From Chloroflexia bacterium (lineage in GTDB: Bacteria; Chloroflexota; Chloroflexia; QHBQ01; JADMIH01), in NCBI GenBank assembly GCA_025927935.1, contig JAICKM010000443.1:1-6021 (forward strand): a stretch of DNA of 6,021 bases. Reading direction: 5' to 3'. This document shows positions 1 to 5,640 of this stretch, in pieces. The position numbers and the translations under genes are program-made. The notes beneath the pieces were generated by a model, which saw only the letters and a list, made by a program, of their open reading frames with translations, was not told the DNA's origin and did no database searches. The first letter of the stretch is position 1. Every line of letters begins with the position of its first letter.

Positions 1-149
1 ACTGGGGCAAGCTGTTCACCATGCCCGCCGCGCAGGTCCAGGCGCGCTACGCCCGCCTGCCCGACTTCCAACGCCTGCTCCAGTCCTACGACCCGGACGG
101 TAAATTCCGCAACACCTTCCTGGACAAGTACATCTTCGGCGCGGGCTGA
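1..149 (+). CDS. C-terminal end of an FAD-dependent sugar/alditol oxidase (D-arabinono-1,4-lactone oxidase type), partial
   Basis: Only the last 48 codons lie in the window, in the frame starting at base 3 and ending with TGA at 147-149. The translation opens with WGKLFTM and ends with a segment containing DPDGKFRNTFLDKYIFG. An (H)WGK motif followed about 30 residues later by D-P-x-G-x-F-R-N-x-[FY]-L-D is the usual C-terminal signature of the D-arabinono-1,4-lactone oxidase / alditol oxidase branch of the VAO-type flavoproteins. These enzymes oxidise a sugar lactone or polyol with O2 as acceptor. The N-terminal FAD-binding domain is outside the window, so neither substrate nor covalent flavin attachment can be judged. 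The gene converges on mutL, and a palindromic repeat lies 20 bp after its stop. The family call is fairly secure; the exact substrate is unknown. Confidence 0.72.
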   Translation, partial: WGKLFTMPAAQVQARYARLPDFQRLLQSYDPDGKFRNTFLDKYIFGAG

Positions 150-168
150 CAGGCGCCTGCCGGGCCCT

Positions 169-244
169 TGTCATTCTGAGCGCAGCGAAGAATCTCGTCT
201 CGGTGGGGTCCACGACGAGACTCTTCGCTCTGCTCAGAGTGACA
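169..244. repeat. Imperfect inverted repeat (REP-like palindrome) between convergent genes
   Basis: Left arm 169-199 and right arm 214-244 are 31 nt each. The reverse complement of the right arm matches the left arm at 27 of 31 positions, with a 14-nt loop at 200-213. The left arm contains CATTCTGAGCGCAGCGAAGA. The outer flanks (CCCTT before, AAGGGG after) can extend the stem with one bulge. Its position between two converging stop codons would let it act as a bidirectional transcription terminator or mRNA 3'-end stabiliser, although there is no clear T-run. The sequence resembles dispersed palindromic repeats seen in many bacterial genomes, including Chloroflexota. That resemblance is from memory and was not searched. 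Confidence 0.75.
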
Positions 245-269
245 AAGGGGAAGAGCGGAGGGTCGGCGA

Positions 270-2351
270 CTACGGGCGGCGACCGAACTCGCGCTCCAGT
301 TGCAGGGCGCTGAGGTGGAGCATGGTCGGGCGGCCGTGCGCGCAGAGCCGGGGGAAGGTGCAAGCTTCCAACTGCGTGACCAGGGCGCGCATTTCGTCCA
401 GGCCCAGCGACTTGCCCGCGCGGATGGCGCTGTGGCAGGCCAGGGTGATGACCAGTTGGTCGCGCCAGCGGTCGGGCGGGCTGCCCACCAGCAGTTCGTC
501 GATCATCTCCAGCATCCCGGCCAGCGACACCCGGTCGGCGTACATGGCGGGCACGGCCCGGATCAGCAGGCCGTTTTCGCGCCCGCGCACCAGTTCCAGG
601 TCGAAGCCCACGTCCAGCAGCAGCGGCAACACCGGCTCGATCTCAGCGCGCTGGCGGGCGGTCAGGTCGAGGGTCAGCGGCTGCAAGAGCGGCTGCACCG
701 GCACGCCGCGCCCCGCGCGCACCTCGCGGTCGAAGCGCTCGTAGAGCACGCGCTCGTGCGCCGCGTGCTGGTCGATGAGGAACATGCCGTCGGGGCCTTC
801 GGTGATGATGTAGGTGTTGGATACCTGACCCACCACGCGCAGCGGCGGCAGGCGCGGCGAGGTCGCGGCGGAGGGCAGCGGCCCCAGCGGGGCAGGCCCG
901 CCCGGTTGCGCGGGCACGGGCGTGGCCGTGCCGAAGTCGCCGTCGCTCAGGTCCAGATCCGCGCTCGCGTCCGTGGGCAAGGGGGGCGCATCCGCGCCGC
1001 CGGACTGTGCCCAGGAGAGCGCGGGCGCCGCGTAGCCGCCGAAGAGGTCGGCCTGGGCGGGCGGCTGGCTGGACGCCGGGCTGCCGGCGGAAGCCGGGGG
1101 GCGCGCGCCCGCCACATAGGATTGGCCCGCGCCGCCGCTGCCCTCCGCGGGAGCCAGGCCGTTGTCGTCCGCGCCGGGCACGCGCCAGCCCTCCGCGCCG
1201 CGCGTGCCGAAGCTGGGTACCGGACTGTGCGCCGATAGGGCATCGCGCACGGCCTTCTGCACGGCGACGAAAACGGTCCGTTCGTGGCGAAACTTGACCT
1301 CGCTCTTGGTCGGGTGGACGTTGGCGTCCACGTCCGCGGGGTCCACGCGCACGTTGAGCACGGCGATGGGGTGGCGGCCCACCATGAGCAGACTGTGGTA
1401 AGCTTCCTCCAGCGCGTAGGCCAGCATCCGGCTGCCGATGGCCCGCCCGTTGACGAAGAAGTGCTGCGCCTGCCGGTTCGTGCGGCTCACGGCGGGCGGG
1501 CTGACGTAGCCCCAGACCTGCACGCCCTGTTCGTCCTCCTCGGAACTGGTCACGGCCGCGGGCGCGAGTGCCTCTTTAGAGGCTGCCTGCGGCGCGCGGC
1601 GCGGGCCGGGTAGCGCGTCGGGGTCGAGCCAGTCGGCAAAGGGGTCATCGGACAGGGCCGGTTCCGTGGCGGGCAACTGGCCCACCGGCAGCATGACCTG
1701 GGCGATGTCCTGCCCGTAGACCTGGCGGATGGCATCGCGCAGGTCGCCGTTGCCGGGCGAGGCAAACACCTGCTTGCCGTCGCTGGTCAGCAGGAAGCGG
1801 ATCGCCGGATAGGCCAGGGCATACTGCTGCACCAGCGCGGTCACATGGGCGGCCTCGGCGGCGGACGACTTGAGGAATTTGAGGCGGGCAGGCACGTTGA
1901 AGAACAGGTCGCGCACGGTGACGATGGTGCCGCGCGGGGTACCGCGCGGGCCGGGCGGCTGCGCATTGCCGCCTTCCACGGTCATCTCGGTGCCCATCTC
2001 GTCCTCGCCGGTGCGCGTCGTAATCGTCACGCGAGCCACGGCGGCGGCGCTCGCCAGCGCCTCGCCGCGGAAGCCCAGCGTGTGCAGGGCGAACAGCTCC
2101 TCTGCGGTGTGGATCTTGGAGGTGGCGTGGCGCAGGAAGGCCAGGGGCAGTTCGCCGGGCGGGATGCCGCGCCCGTTGTCGGTGATGCGCAGGAACGGCT
2201 GACCACCGCCGCGGATCTCGACGCGGATCTCGGTGGCCCCCGCATCAATCGAGTTGTCCATCAACTCTTTGATCACCGAGGCGGGCCGCTCGATCACTTC
2301 CCCGGCGGCGATCTTGGCGGCGACCCCCGGCTCCAACAACTGTATCGGCAT
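270..2351 (-). CDS. mutL: DNA mismatch repair protein MutL, latent-endonuclease type
   Basis: MutL is the ATP-driven matchmaker of mismatch repair, linking MutS at a mismatch to strand incision. The product is 693 aa, within the family range. The N-terminal GHKL ATPase shows E29 and N33 in KELMDNS, D58 in DNGRGI, HATSK at 75-79 and GFRGEAL at 93-99. A linker rich in Pro, Ala and Gly spans about 375-500. The C-terminal domain carries the metal-binding endonuclease motif DQHA(x)2E(x)4E at 527-538, an ACR-like motif ACHSA at 638-642, CAHGRP at 670-675 (usually CPHGRP) and FGR at 689-691. These indicate a nicking MutL, as in bacteria lacking MutH. QPLLQP at 553-558 fits the sliding-clamp-binding site QxxLxP. 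An extra acidic and Ala/Pro-rich stretch at about 228-277 interrupts the ATPase/transducer region. The start giving MPIQLL is chosen because AGGAGG lies 8 nt upstream and the family normally begins there. The gene is divergent from the lysC operon and no mutS is in the window. Confidence 0.96.
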   Translation of the reverse strand: MPIQLLEPGVAAKIAAGEVIERPASVIKELMDNSIDAGATEIRVEIRGGGQPFLRITDNGRGIPPGELPLAFLRHATSKIHTAEELFALHTLGFRGEALASAAAVARVTITTRTGEDEMGTEMTVEGGNAQPPGPRGTPRGTIVTVRDLFFNVPARLKFLKSSAAEAAHVTALVQQYALAYPAIRFLLTSDGKQVFASPGNGDLRDAIRQVYGQDIAQVMLPVGQLPATEPALSDDPFADWLDPDALPGPRRAPQAASKEALAPAAVTSSEEDEQGVQVWGYVSPPAVSRTNRQAQHFFVNGRAIGSRMLAYALEEAYHSLLMVGRHPIAVLNVRVDPADVDANVHPTKSEVKFRHERTVFVAVQKAVRDALSAHSPVPSFGTRGAEGWRVPGADDNGLAPAEGSGGAGQSYVAGARPPASAGSPASSQPPAQADLFGGYAAPALSWAQSGGADAPPLPTDASADLDLSDGDFGTATPVPAQPGGPAPLGPLPSAATSPRLPPLRVVGQVSNTYIITEGPDGMFLIDQHAAHERVLYERFDREVRAGRGVPVQPLLQPLTLDLTARQRAEIEPVLPLLLDVGFDLELVRGRENGLLIRAVPAMYADRVSLAGMLEMIDELLVGSPPDRWRDQLVITLACHSAIRAGKSLGLDEMRALVTQLEACTFPRLCAHGRPTMLHLSALQLEREFGRRP

Positions 2352-2359
2352 CCTGCACC

Positions 2360-2365
2360 CCTCCT
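2360..2365 (-). promoter_or_regulatory. Ribosome binding site of mutL
   Basis: On the minus strand this reads AGGAGG, followed by GG and 6 more bases before the ATG at 2351 (8-nt spacing). It fixes the mutL start and argues against the longer in-frame ATG at 2414. Confidence 0.85.
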
Positions 2366-2413
2366 GCCCCATCCCGATCCGTGTGAGGCTGAACAAATCA
2401 GCACATTTGTACA

Positions 2414-2422
2414 ATTATACCA
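2414..2422 (-). promoter_or_regulatory. mutL promoter (extended -10)
   Basis: The minus strand reads TGGTATAAT: a perfect TATAAT at 2414-2419 preceded by the TGn of an extended -10. No good -35 hexamer is visible 16-18 bp upstream, which an extended -10 can tolerate. Transcription would start near 2407, giving a 5' UTR of about 55 nt that contains the AGGAGG site. Confidence 0.65.
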
Positions 2423-2471
2423 TAGAACCGCGCCTCTGCATACCTGACCGGGTATCTATCCGTGAATCCAT

Positions 2472-2540
2472 CACGAAGGTGCAAAGATCGCAAAGGTTAC
2501 TTACATTAACTGTATTCTTCACACTCTTCGCGCCTTCGCG
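2472..2540. repeat. Degenerate palindromic repeat between the divergent promoters
   Basis: The arms CACGAAGGTGCAAAG (2472-2486) and CTTCGCGCCTTCGCG (2526-2540) pair with 12 Watson-Crick pairs, one G-U and two mismatches around a 39-nt loop. The wording (CACGAAGG...GCAAAG / CTTCGCGCCTTCGCG) resembles a common dispersed intergenic repeat of bacterial genomes. That similarity is from memory and needs a genome search. It lies just upstream of the + strand promoter and behind the mutL promoter. No function is claimed. Confidence 0.45.
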
Positions 2541-2591
2541 GTGCTGAAACGTTGTCGAGATTACCTTTTCGCAAGCGCGCTTGTCGAAATC

Positions 2592-2621
2592 TTGACAGTA
2601 TGCGAAAACCTGTGCTATAAT
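2592..2621 (+). promoter_or_regulatory. Promoter of the lysC-asd-metX operon (sigma-A type)
   Basis: TTGACA at 2592-2597 and TATAAT at 2616-2621 are both perfect consensus hexamers. The spacer is 18 bp, and TGC just before the -10 (2613-2615) gives an extended -10 as well. The predicted start near 2628 lies about 28 nt before the SAM-I aptamer. A promoter this strong suits a transcript held down by attenuation further along the leader. Confidence 0.88.
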
Positions 2622-2655
2622 TTGCCACAACATACGACAAGTGAATAGCACCCGG

Positions 2656-2756
2656 CTCTTATCAAGAGAGGTGGAGGGAAACGGCCCGATGAAACCCGGC
2701 AACCAGACGCTGCTGTCCAGGTGCCAATTCCGACAGAGCGATCTGTGAGATAAGGG
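2656..2756 (+). promoter_or_regulatory. SAM-I (S-box) riboswitch aptamer
   Basis: This RNA aptamer binds S-adenosylmethionine and causes premature termination when SAM is plentiful. The closing helix P1 pairs 2656-2663 (CTCTTATC) with 2749-2756 (GATAAGGG). Conserved S-box segments follow in order: AGAGAGGTGGAGGGA at 2665-2679, GGCCCGATGAAACCCGGCAA from 2683 continuing to CC at 2704, GGTGCCAATTCC at 2720-2731, and the P4 hairpin ACAGA-GCGA-TCTGT at 2733-2746 with a GNRA loop. All core segments of the family are present in the right order, so the aptamer looks intact. A rho-independent terminator follows at 2782-2807. The antiterminator is less clear: only AGGG (2753-2756) with CCCT (2785-2788) was found as a direct overlap between P1 and the terminator. 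Confidence 0.95.
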
Positions 2757-2781
2757 AGTGGTGATGTCCGATCGCGGATGT

Positions 2782-2807
2782 AGCCCCTCGCCTTCGAGGG
2801 GCTTTTT
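2782..2807 (+). terminator. Intrinsic terminator of the SAM-I riboswitch
   Basis: AGCCCCTCG (2782-2790) pairs perfectly with CGAGGGGCT (2795-2803) around the loop CCTT, followed by a run of five T at 2803-2807. It lies 26 nt after aptamer helix P1 and is the expected SAM-dependent off switch. A transcript stopping here would never reach the T-box. Confidence 0.92.
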
Positions 2808-3060
2808 AATTGCCCCGCCGGTACGTTGACAAGCACATATCCGAAACGCGACGACGAGGGAAAGTAGGCGGCAGGCTCCGAGCCACAGAGAGCCGCGTGG
2901 CTGAGAAGCGGCGCCCATCCTGCTCCCGAAATGCCCCTCCGAGCGGCTGCTCGAACCCGCCCCGGCGGCAGTAGGCGCAGACGGACCGGCCTCCGTTAGC
3001 AGGCCGGAAGTCTCAGTGGCGAGACTTCGTGAGGCGGCGTCTGTGAGGGCGCCGCGAACA

Positions 3061-3095
3061 AGGGTGGTACCACGGTGGAGCGCATCCCCGTCCCT
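3061..3095 (+). promoter_or_regulatory. T-box antiterminator
   Basis: AGGG (3061-3064) pairs with CCCT (3092-3095), and ACGG (3072-3075) with CCGT (3088-3091). The seven-base bulge TGGTACC (3065-3071) is left between the two helices, which is the canonical T-box antiterminator. Bases 3088-3095 also form the 5' arm of the terminator, so the two structures exclude each other. Confidence 0.88.
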
Positions 3096-3118
3096 GGCTG
3101 TCGAGGGGCGGGCTTTTT
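3087..3118 (+). terminator. Intrinsic terminator of the T-box leader
   Basis: CCCGTCCCT (3087-3095) pairs with AGGGGCGGG (3104-3112), nine pairs including one G-U, around an 8-nt loop. A C and five T (3114-3118) follow. It should form when tRNA is charged and stop transcription before lysC. Confidence 0.92.
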
Positions 3119-3238
3119 ATTGCCTGCGCCGCCGAGCCGCCCCGCCTGGTGGCGCTATCATTGCTACTGCTTCCCAGGCGCGCCGCGGCGCGAACGCAAC
3201 GCGAACAAATACGGACGGCAGAGGTAGAAAGCAACATT
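3119..3238 (+). other. Untranslated stretch between T-box terminator and lysC
   Basis: This 120 nt carries no recognisable promoter or further riboswitch. The only translation signal near the lysC ATG is AGAGGT at 3220-3225, 13 nt upstream, which is further than usual. GTG at 3149 is in frame with lysC but lacks a ribosome binding site. Confidence 0.5.
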
Positions 3239-4588
3239 ATGACACTGGTTGTGCAAAAATACGGCGGGTCCTCGGTGGCCGGGGTGGCGCGCATGCAGGC
3301 GGTGGCCGAGCGCGTGGCCGCGACCGTGGCCGGGGGCGCGCAGGTAGTGGTCGTCGTGTCGGCCATGGGCGATACGACCGACGAACTGATTGCCCTGGCC
3401 GAGGCGCTGCATCCCGACCCCGCGCACCGCGAGATGGACCTGCTCATGTCCACGGGCGAGATCGTCTCGTGCGCGCTGCTGGCCCTGGCCTTGCAGGCGG
3501 CGGGCGTCCCGGCGCGGGCGCTGACGGGCGCCCAGGCGGGCATCTATACCGACGGCGCCCATCGCCGGGCGGCCATCGTGCAGGTCGATCCGCGCCGTGT
3601 GCGCGAGACGCTGGCCGCGGGCGAAGTCGCCATCGTGGCCGGATTCCAGGGCGTGCGCGGAGCCGGCCTCGACGGCGAGATCACCACGCTGGGCCGGGGC
3701 GGCTCGGACACGTCCGCCGTGGCCCTGGCGATTGGCCTGGGCGCCGATTGCTGCGAGATCTATACCGACGTGGACGGTGTGTTTACCGCCGACCCGCGCG
3801 TGGAACCCGCCGCGCGGCGCATCCCGCGCATCGGCTACACCGAAATGCTCGAACTGGCCCAGCAGGGCGCCCGCGTGATGCACTCGCGGGCCGTCGAACT
3901 GGGCAGCCTCTATCACCTGCCGATTGTGGTGCGGTCCAGCTTCCACCTGGGCCAGGGCACCGTGATCGCCGCGCCGGACGCGCCGTTGCCGCCGCAACTG
4001 GCCCTGGAGGGAGACCCGATGGAACGCGACAACAAGATTTGCGGGGTGGCCCACGACAGCAATGTCGCCCGCGTCACCGTGCGCGGGTTGCCCCACGCCC
4101 ACCTGGAACTGCACCAGGTGTTCACCCCGCTGGCCGACGCCGGGATCAACGTAGACGCCATCGCCTACGCCCTGGACGCCGACGGGCACACGGCCGATTG
4201 CAGCTTCACCGTGGCCGAGAGCGACCTGGCCCGCACCGTGCAGGTGGCGGGTACGGTGGCCGTGGAACTGGGCGCCCGCGAGATCCGCACCCGGCGCGAT
4301 GTCGCCAAGGTCTCGCTGGTGGGCGTCGGCGTGGAGGACACGCCGGGCCTGGCCGCGCGGGCCTTTGCCGTGCTGGCCCAGGCGGGCATCCCCATCGAGA
4401 TGGTCACTACCTCACAGATTCGCATTACCTGCCTGGTGCCGCAGAGCCGCATGGAAGACGCGGTCCACCTGCTGCACCATGCCTTCCATCTGGGCGCGGG
4501 CGACCCGCCGCCGGAACTCGCTGCCCTGGGCAACGGGCAGATCGCCGGCCTTGAAGCACGACCGGAGGTGACACTATGGAACGGATAA
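3239..4588 (+). CDS. lysC: Aspartokinase (aspartate kinase), monofunctional
   Basis: The enzyme phosphorylates L-aspartate with ATP to 4-aspartyl phosphate, the first step towards Lys, Thr, Met and Ile. The product is 449 aa, slightly longer than typical monofunctional forms. The amino-acid-kinase domain (about 1-255) shows KYGGSS at 7-12, STGE at 71-74, TTLGRGGSDTSA at 149-160, YTDVDGVFTADPR at 175-187 and ARVMHSRAVEL at 211-221. Two ACT domains follow (about 275-345 and 355-420), the second with MVTTSQIRITCLV at 388-400, where aspartokinases usually have a TSEI-type segment involved in allosteric control. The ATG at 3239 is chosen because the conserved kinase start follows at once; its ribosome binding site is weak. 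A strong internal site precedes Met261. The gene overlaps asd by 13 nt and follows a SAM-I/T-box leader, implying a methionine-directed isozyme. Which amino acid inhibits the enzyme cannot be told from sequence alone. Confidence 0.96.
   Translation: MTLVVQKYGGSSVAGVARMQAVAERVAATVAGGAQVVVVVSAMGDTTDELIALAEALHPDPAHREMDLLMSTGEIVSCALLALALQAAGVPARALTGAQAGIYTDGAHRRAAIVQVDPRRVRETLAAGEVAIVAGFQGVRGAGLDGEITTLGRGGSDTSAVALAIGLGADCCEIYTDVDGVFTADPRVEPAARRIPRIGYTEMLELAQQGARVMHSRAVELGSLYHLPIVVRSSFHLGQGTVIAAPDAPLPPQLALEGDPMERDNKICGVAHDSNVARVTVRGLPHAHLELHQVFTPLADAGINVDAIAYALDADGHTADCSFTVAESDLARTVQVAGTVAVELGAREIRTRRDVAKVSLVGVGVEDTPGLAARAFAVLAQAGIPIEMVTTSQIRITCLVPQSRMEDAVHLLHHAFHLGAGDPPPELAALGNGQIAGLEARPEVTLWNG
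4006..4588 (+). other. Probable internal translation start for an aspartokinase beta (ACT-only) subunit
   Basis: GGAGG at 4006-4010 lies 8 nt before an in-frame ATG at 4019 (Met261). Translation from there gives 189 aa starting MERDNKICGVAHDSNVARVTV-like (positions 261-281), exactly at the kinase/ACT junction. Known alpha2beta2 aspartokinases (Bacillus subtilis aspartokinase II, Corynebacterium glutamicum LysC) make their regulatory beta subunit from an in-frame start at the equivalent place. The Shine-Dalgarno is better than that of the full-length start. The site is seen directly; its use is inferred. Confidence 0.6.
4564..4569 (+). promoter_or_regulatory. Ribosome binding site of asd, inside the end of lysC
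   Basis: GGAGGT, 6 nt before the ATG at 4576. It lies within lysC coding sequence and supports coupled translation across the 13-nt overlap. Confidence 0.85.
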
Positions 4589-5640
4589 AAGTGGGAGTGT
4601 TGGGCGCGAGCGGCGCCGTCGGCCAGCGCATCGTGTCGCTGTTGATCGATCATCCCTGGTTCGAGATCGCCGCGCTGGGCGGCTCCGAGCGTGCCGCGGG
4701 CCGCCGCTACGGCGAGTTGCTGCGGCCTGCGGCGCTGGGCAGCGCCGCCAGTCGCCCGCTGCCCGCGGCCCTGGCCGAGACCGTGGTGCAGGCCACCCAC
4801 CCGTCCGGGTTCGCCGGGTGCCGCCTGATTTTCAGCGCCCTGCCGGCCGAGGTGGCGCACACCGTCGAACCGGCGTTCGCCCAGGCCGGGTTCGGCGTCG
4901 TCTCCAACGCCAGCAGCTTCCGCATGGCCGAGGACGTGCCGCTGATGATCCCGGAGGCCAACGCCGATCACCTGGCGCTGATCGCCCGCCAGCGCGAGAG
5001 CCGCGGCTGGCGCGGCTTCATCGTCACCAACCCCAACTGCTCGACCATTCACCTGACGCTGGCCCTGGCCCCGCTGCATGAAGCCTTTGGCCTGGCCGCC
5101 GTGCAGGTGACGACCATGCAGGCCATTTCGGGCGCGGGCCTGCGCGGCGTGGCCGGCCTCGACATCATCGACAATGTGGTGCCCTATATCGGCGGCGAGG
5201 AAGACAAGCTGGAACACGAGCCGCAGAAGCTGCTGGGCCGCCTGGCCGATGACGGCATCGCCCCGGCCAGCTTTGTCGTCAGCGCCCAGTGCAACCGCGT
5301 CGCCACCACCGACGGCCACCTGGAGTCGGTGGCGCTGCGCTTCAAGCAGCCCGCCGATATCGAAGCGGTGCGCGCGGCCTGGCGCGAGTGGCGGCCCCTG
5401 AGCGGGCGCGGCCTGCCCAGCGCCCCCGACCCGCCGATCATCCTGCGCGACGAGCCGGATCGCCCGCAGCCCCGGCTCGACCGCGACGTGGCCGGGGGTA
5501 TGGCCTCGGTGGTCGGGCGCCTGCGCCCCGACCCCATTCTCGACTACAAGTTCAGCGTGCTGGGCCACAACCTGGTGCGCGGCGCGGCGGGCGGTGTGGT
5601 GCTGATCGCCGAACTGCTGCACGCGGAGGAATGGGTTTGA
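4576..5640 (+). CDS. asd: Aspartate-semialdehyde dehydrogenase
   Basis: The enzyme reduces 4-aspartyl phosphate with NADPH to aspartate 4-semialdehyde, the second step of the aspartate family pathway, using the product of the gene just upstream. The product is 354 aa, the normal size. The Rossmann nucleotide-binding loop is GASGAVG at 10-16. The conserved FSALP segment is at 86-90. The catalytic cysteine is C155 in TNPNCSTI (151-158), and the probable acid/base histidine is H248 in [13 protein letters not shown] at 182-189 and [15 protein letters not shown] at 206-220 also fit the family. The segment pattern, with TNPNCST and NRVATTDGH, is closer to the archaeal/fungal-type branch than to the E. 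coli-type enzyme; this subtype call is from memory of the motifs. The start is fixed by GGAGGT upstream. It overlaps lysC by 13 nt and its stop TGA shares its A with the metX ATG. Confidence 0.96.
   Translation: MERIKVGVLGASGAVGQRIVSLLIDHPWFEIAALGGSERAAGRRYGELLRPAALGSAASRPLPAALAETVVQATHPSGFAGCRLIFSALPAEVAHTVEPAFAQAGFGVVSNASSFRMAEDVPLMIPEANADHLALIARQRESRGWRGFIVTNPNCSTIHLTLALAPLHEAFGLAAVQVTTMQAISGAGLRGVAGLDIIDNVVPYIGGEEDKLEHEPQKLLGRLADDGIAPASFVVSAQCNRVATTDGHLESVALRFKQPADIEAVRAAWREWRPLSGRGLPSAPDPPIILRDEPDRPQPRLDRDVAGGMASVVGRLRPDPILDYKFSVLGHNLVRGAAGGVVLIAELLHAEEWV
5625..5630 (+). promoter_or_regulatory. Ribosome binding site of metX, inside the end of asd
   Basis: GGAGGA, 9 nt before the ATG at 5640. 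Together with the TGATG stop/start overlap it indicates translational coupling and supports this metX start. Confidence 0.8.

Larger units (their letters stand above)
2847..3118 (+). promoter_or_regulatory. T-box leader, probably tRNA-Met responsive
   Basis: A T-box reads tRNA charging: an uncharged tRNA pairs its anticodon with a specifier codon in Stem I and its 3' end with the T-box bulge, which stabilises an antiterminator. Stem I begins with a kink-turn-like base (2848-2860 with 2935-2944). Its specifier loop has the loop-E pair AGTA (2863-2866) opposite GAA (2928-2930). The next codon is ATG (2931-2933), then one base before the lower helix. The upper helix pairs 2867-2875 with 2919-2927, and the distal part holds AGAGAGCC (2887-2894) and GAGAAG. 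Further hairpins are 2986-2992/3001-3007, 3008-3014/3021-3027 and 3034-3041/3048-3055. The T-box core is AACAAGGGTGGTACCACGG (3057-3075), with TGGT (3065-3068) free to pair a tRNA ending A73-CCA. The family call is very secure; Met specificity is inferred from the loop geometry and the downstream genes. Confidence 0.93.

Noticed and set aside
300..1238. 312-codon + strand frame opposite mutL
   Set aside because: Antisense shadow of mutL with a biased H/R/G/A composition and no plausible start signal.
2352..2414. Longer mutL start at 2414 adding 21 residues
   Set aside because: The ATG overlaps the TATAAT of the mutL promoter and lacks a ribosome binding site, while the ATG at 2351 has AGGAGG at 8 nt and gives the usual MutL N-terminus.
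2826..2831. TTGACA between the two riboregulators as a second promoter
   Set aside because: No TATAAT-like hexamer lies 15-19 bp downstream, where the sequence is GC-rich and begins T-box Stem I.
2415..2918. 167-codon minus-strand frame across the SAM-I riboswitch
   Set aside because: The region is explained in full by conserved RNA elements on the + strand, and the translation has no recognisable domain.
2929..2931. AAA (Lys) as the T-box specifier codon
   Set aside because: These bases overlap the GAA of the loop-E motif; the standard layout places the codon after GAA, giving ATG. It is kept as the main alternative only because the next gene is lysC.
3149..3238. GTG at 3149 as an upstream lysC start
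   Set aside because: There is no Shine-Dalgarno, and the 30 extra residues (Arg/Ala rich) precede the conserved KYGGSS start of the family.
3016..4554. 512-codon + strand frame overlapping the T-box and lysC
   Set aside because: It is the out-of-frame shadow of lysC, is extremely Arg/Gly/Pro rich, and starts inside the T-box structure.
4165..5622. Long open frame of 485 codons on the minus strand opposite lysC and asd
   Set aside because: It lies antisense to two unmistakable genes. Its translation is rich in H, G, R and A without motifs, as expected of an antisense frame in GC-rich coding DNA.
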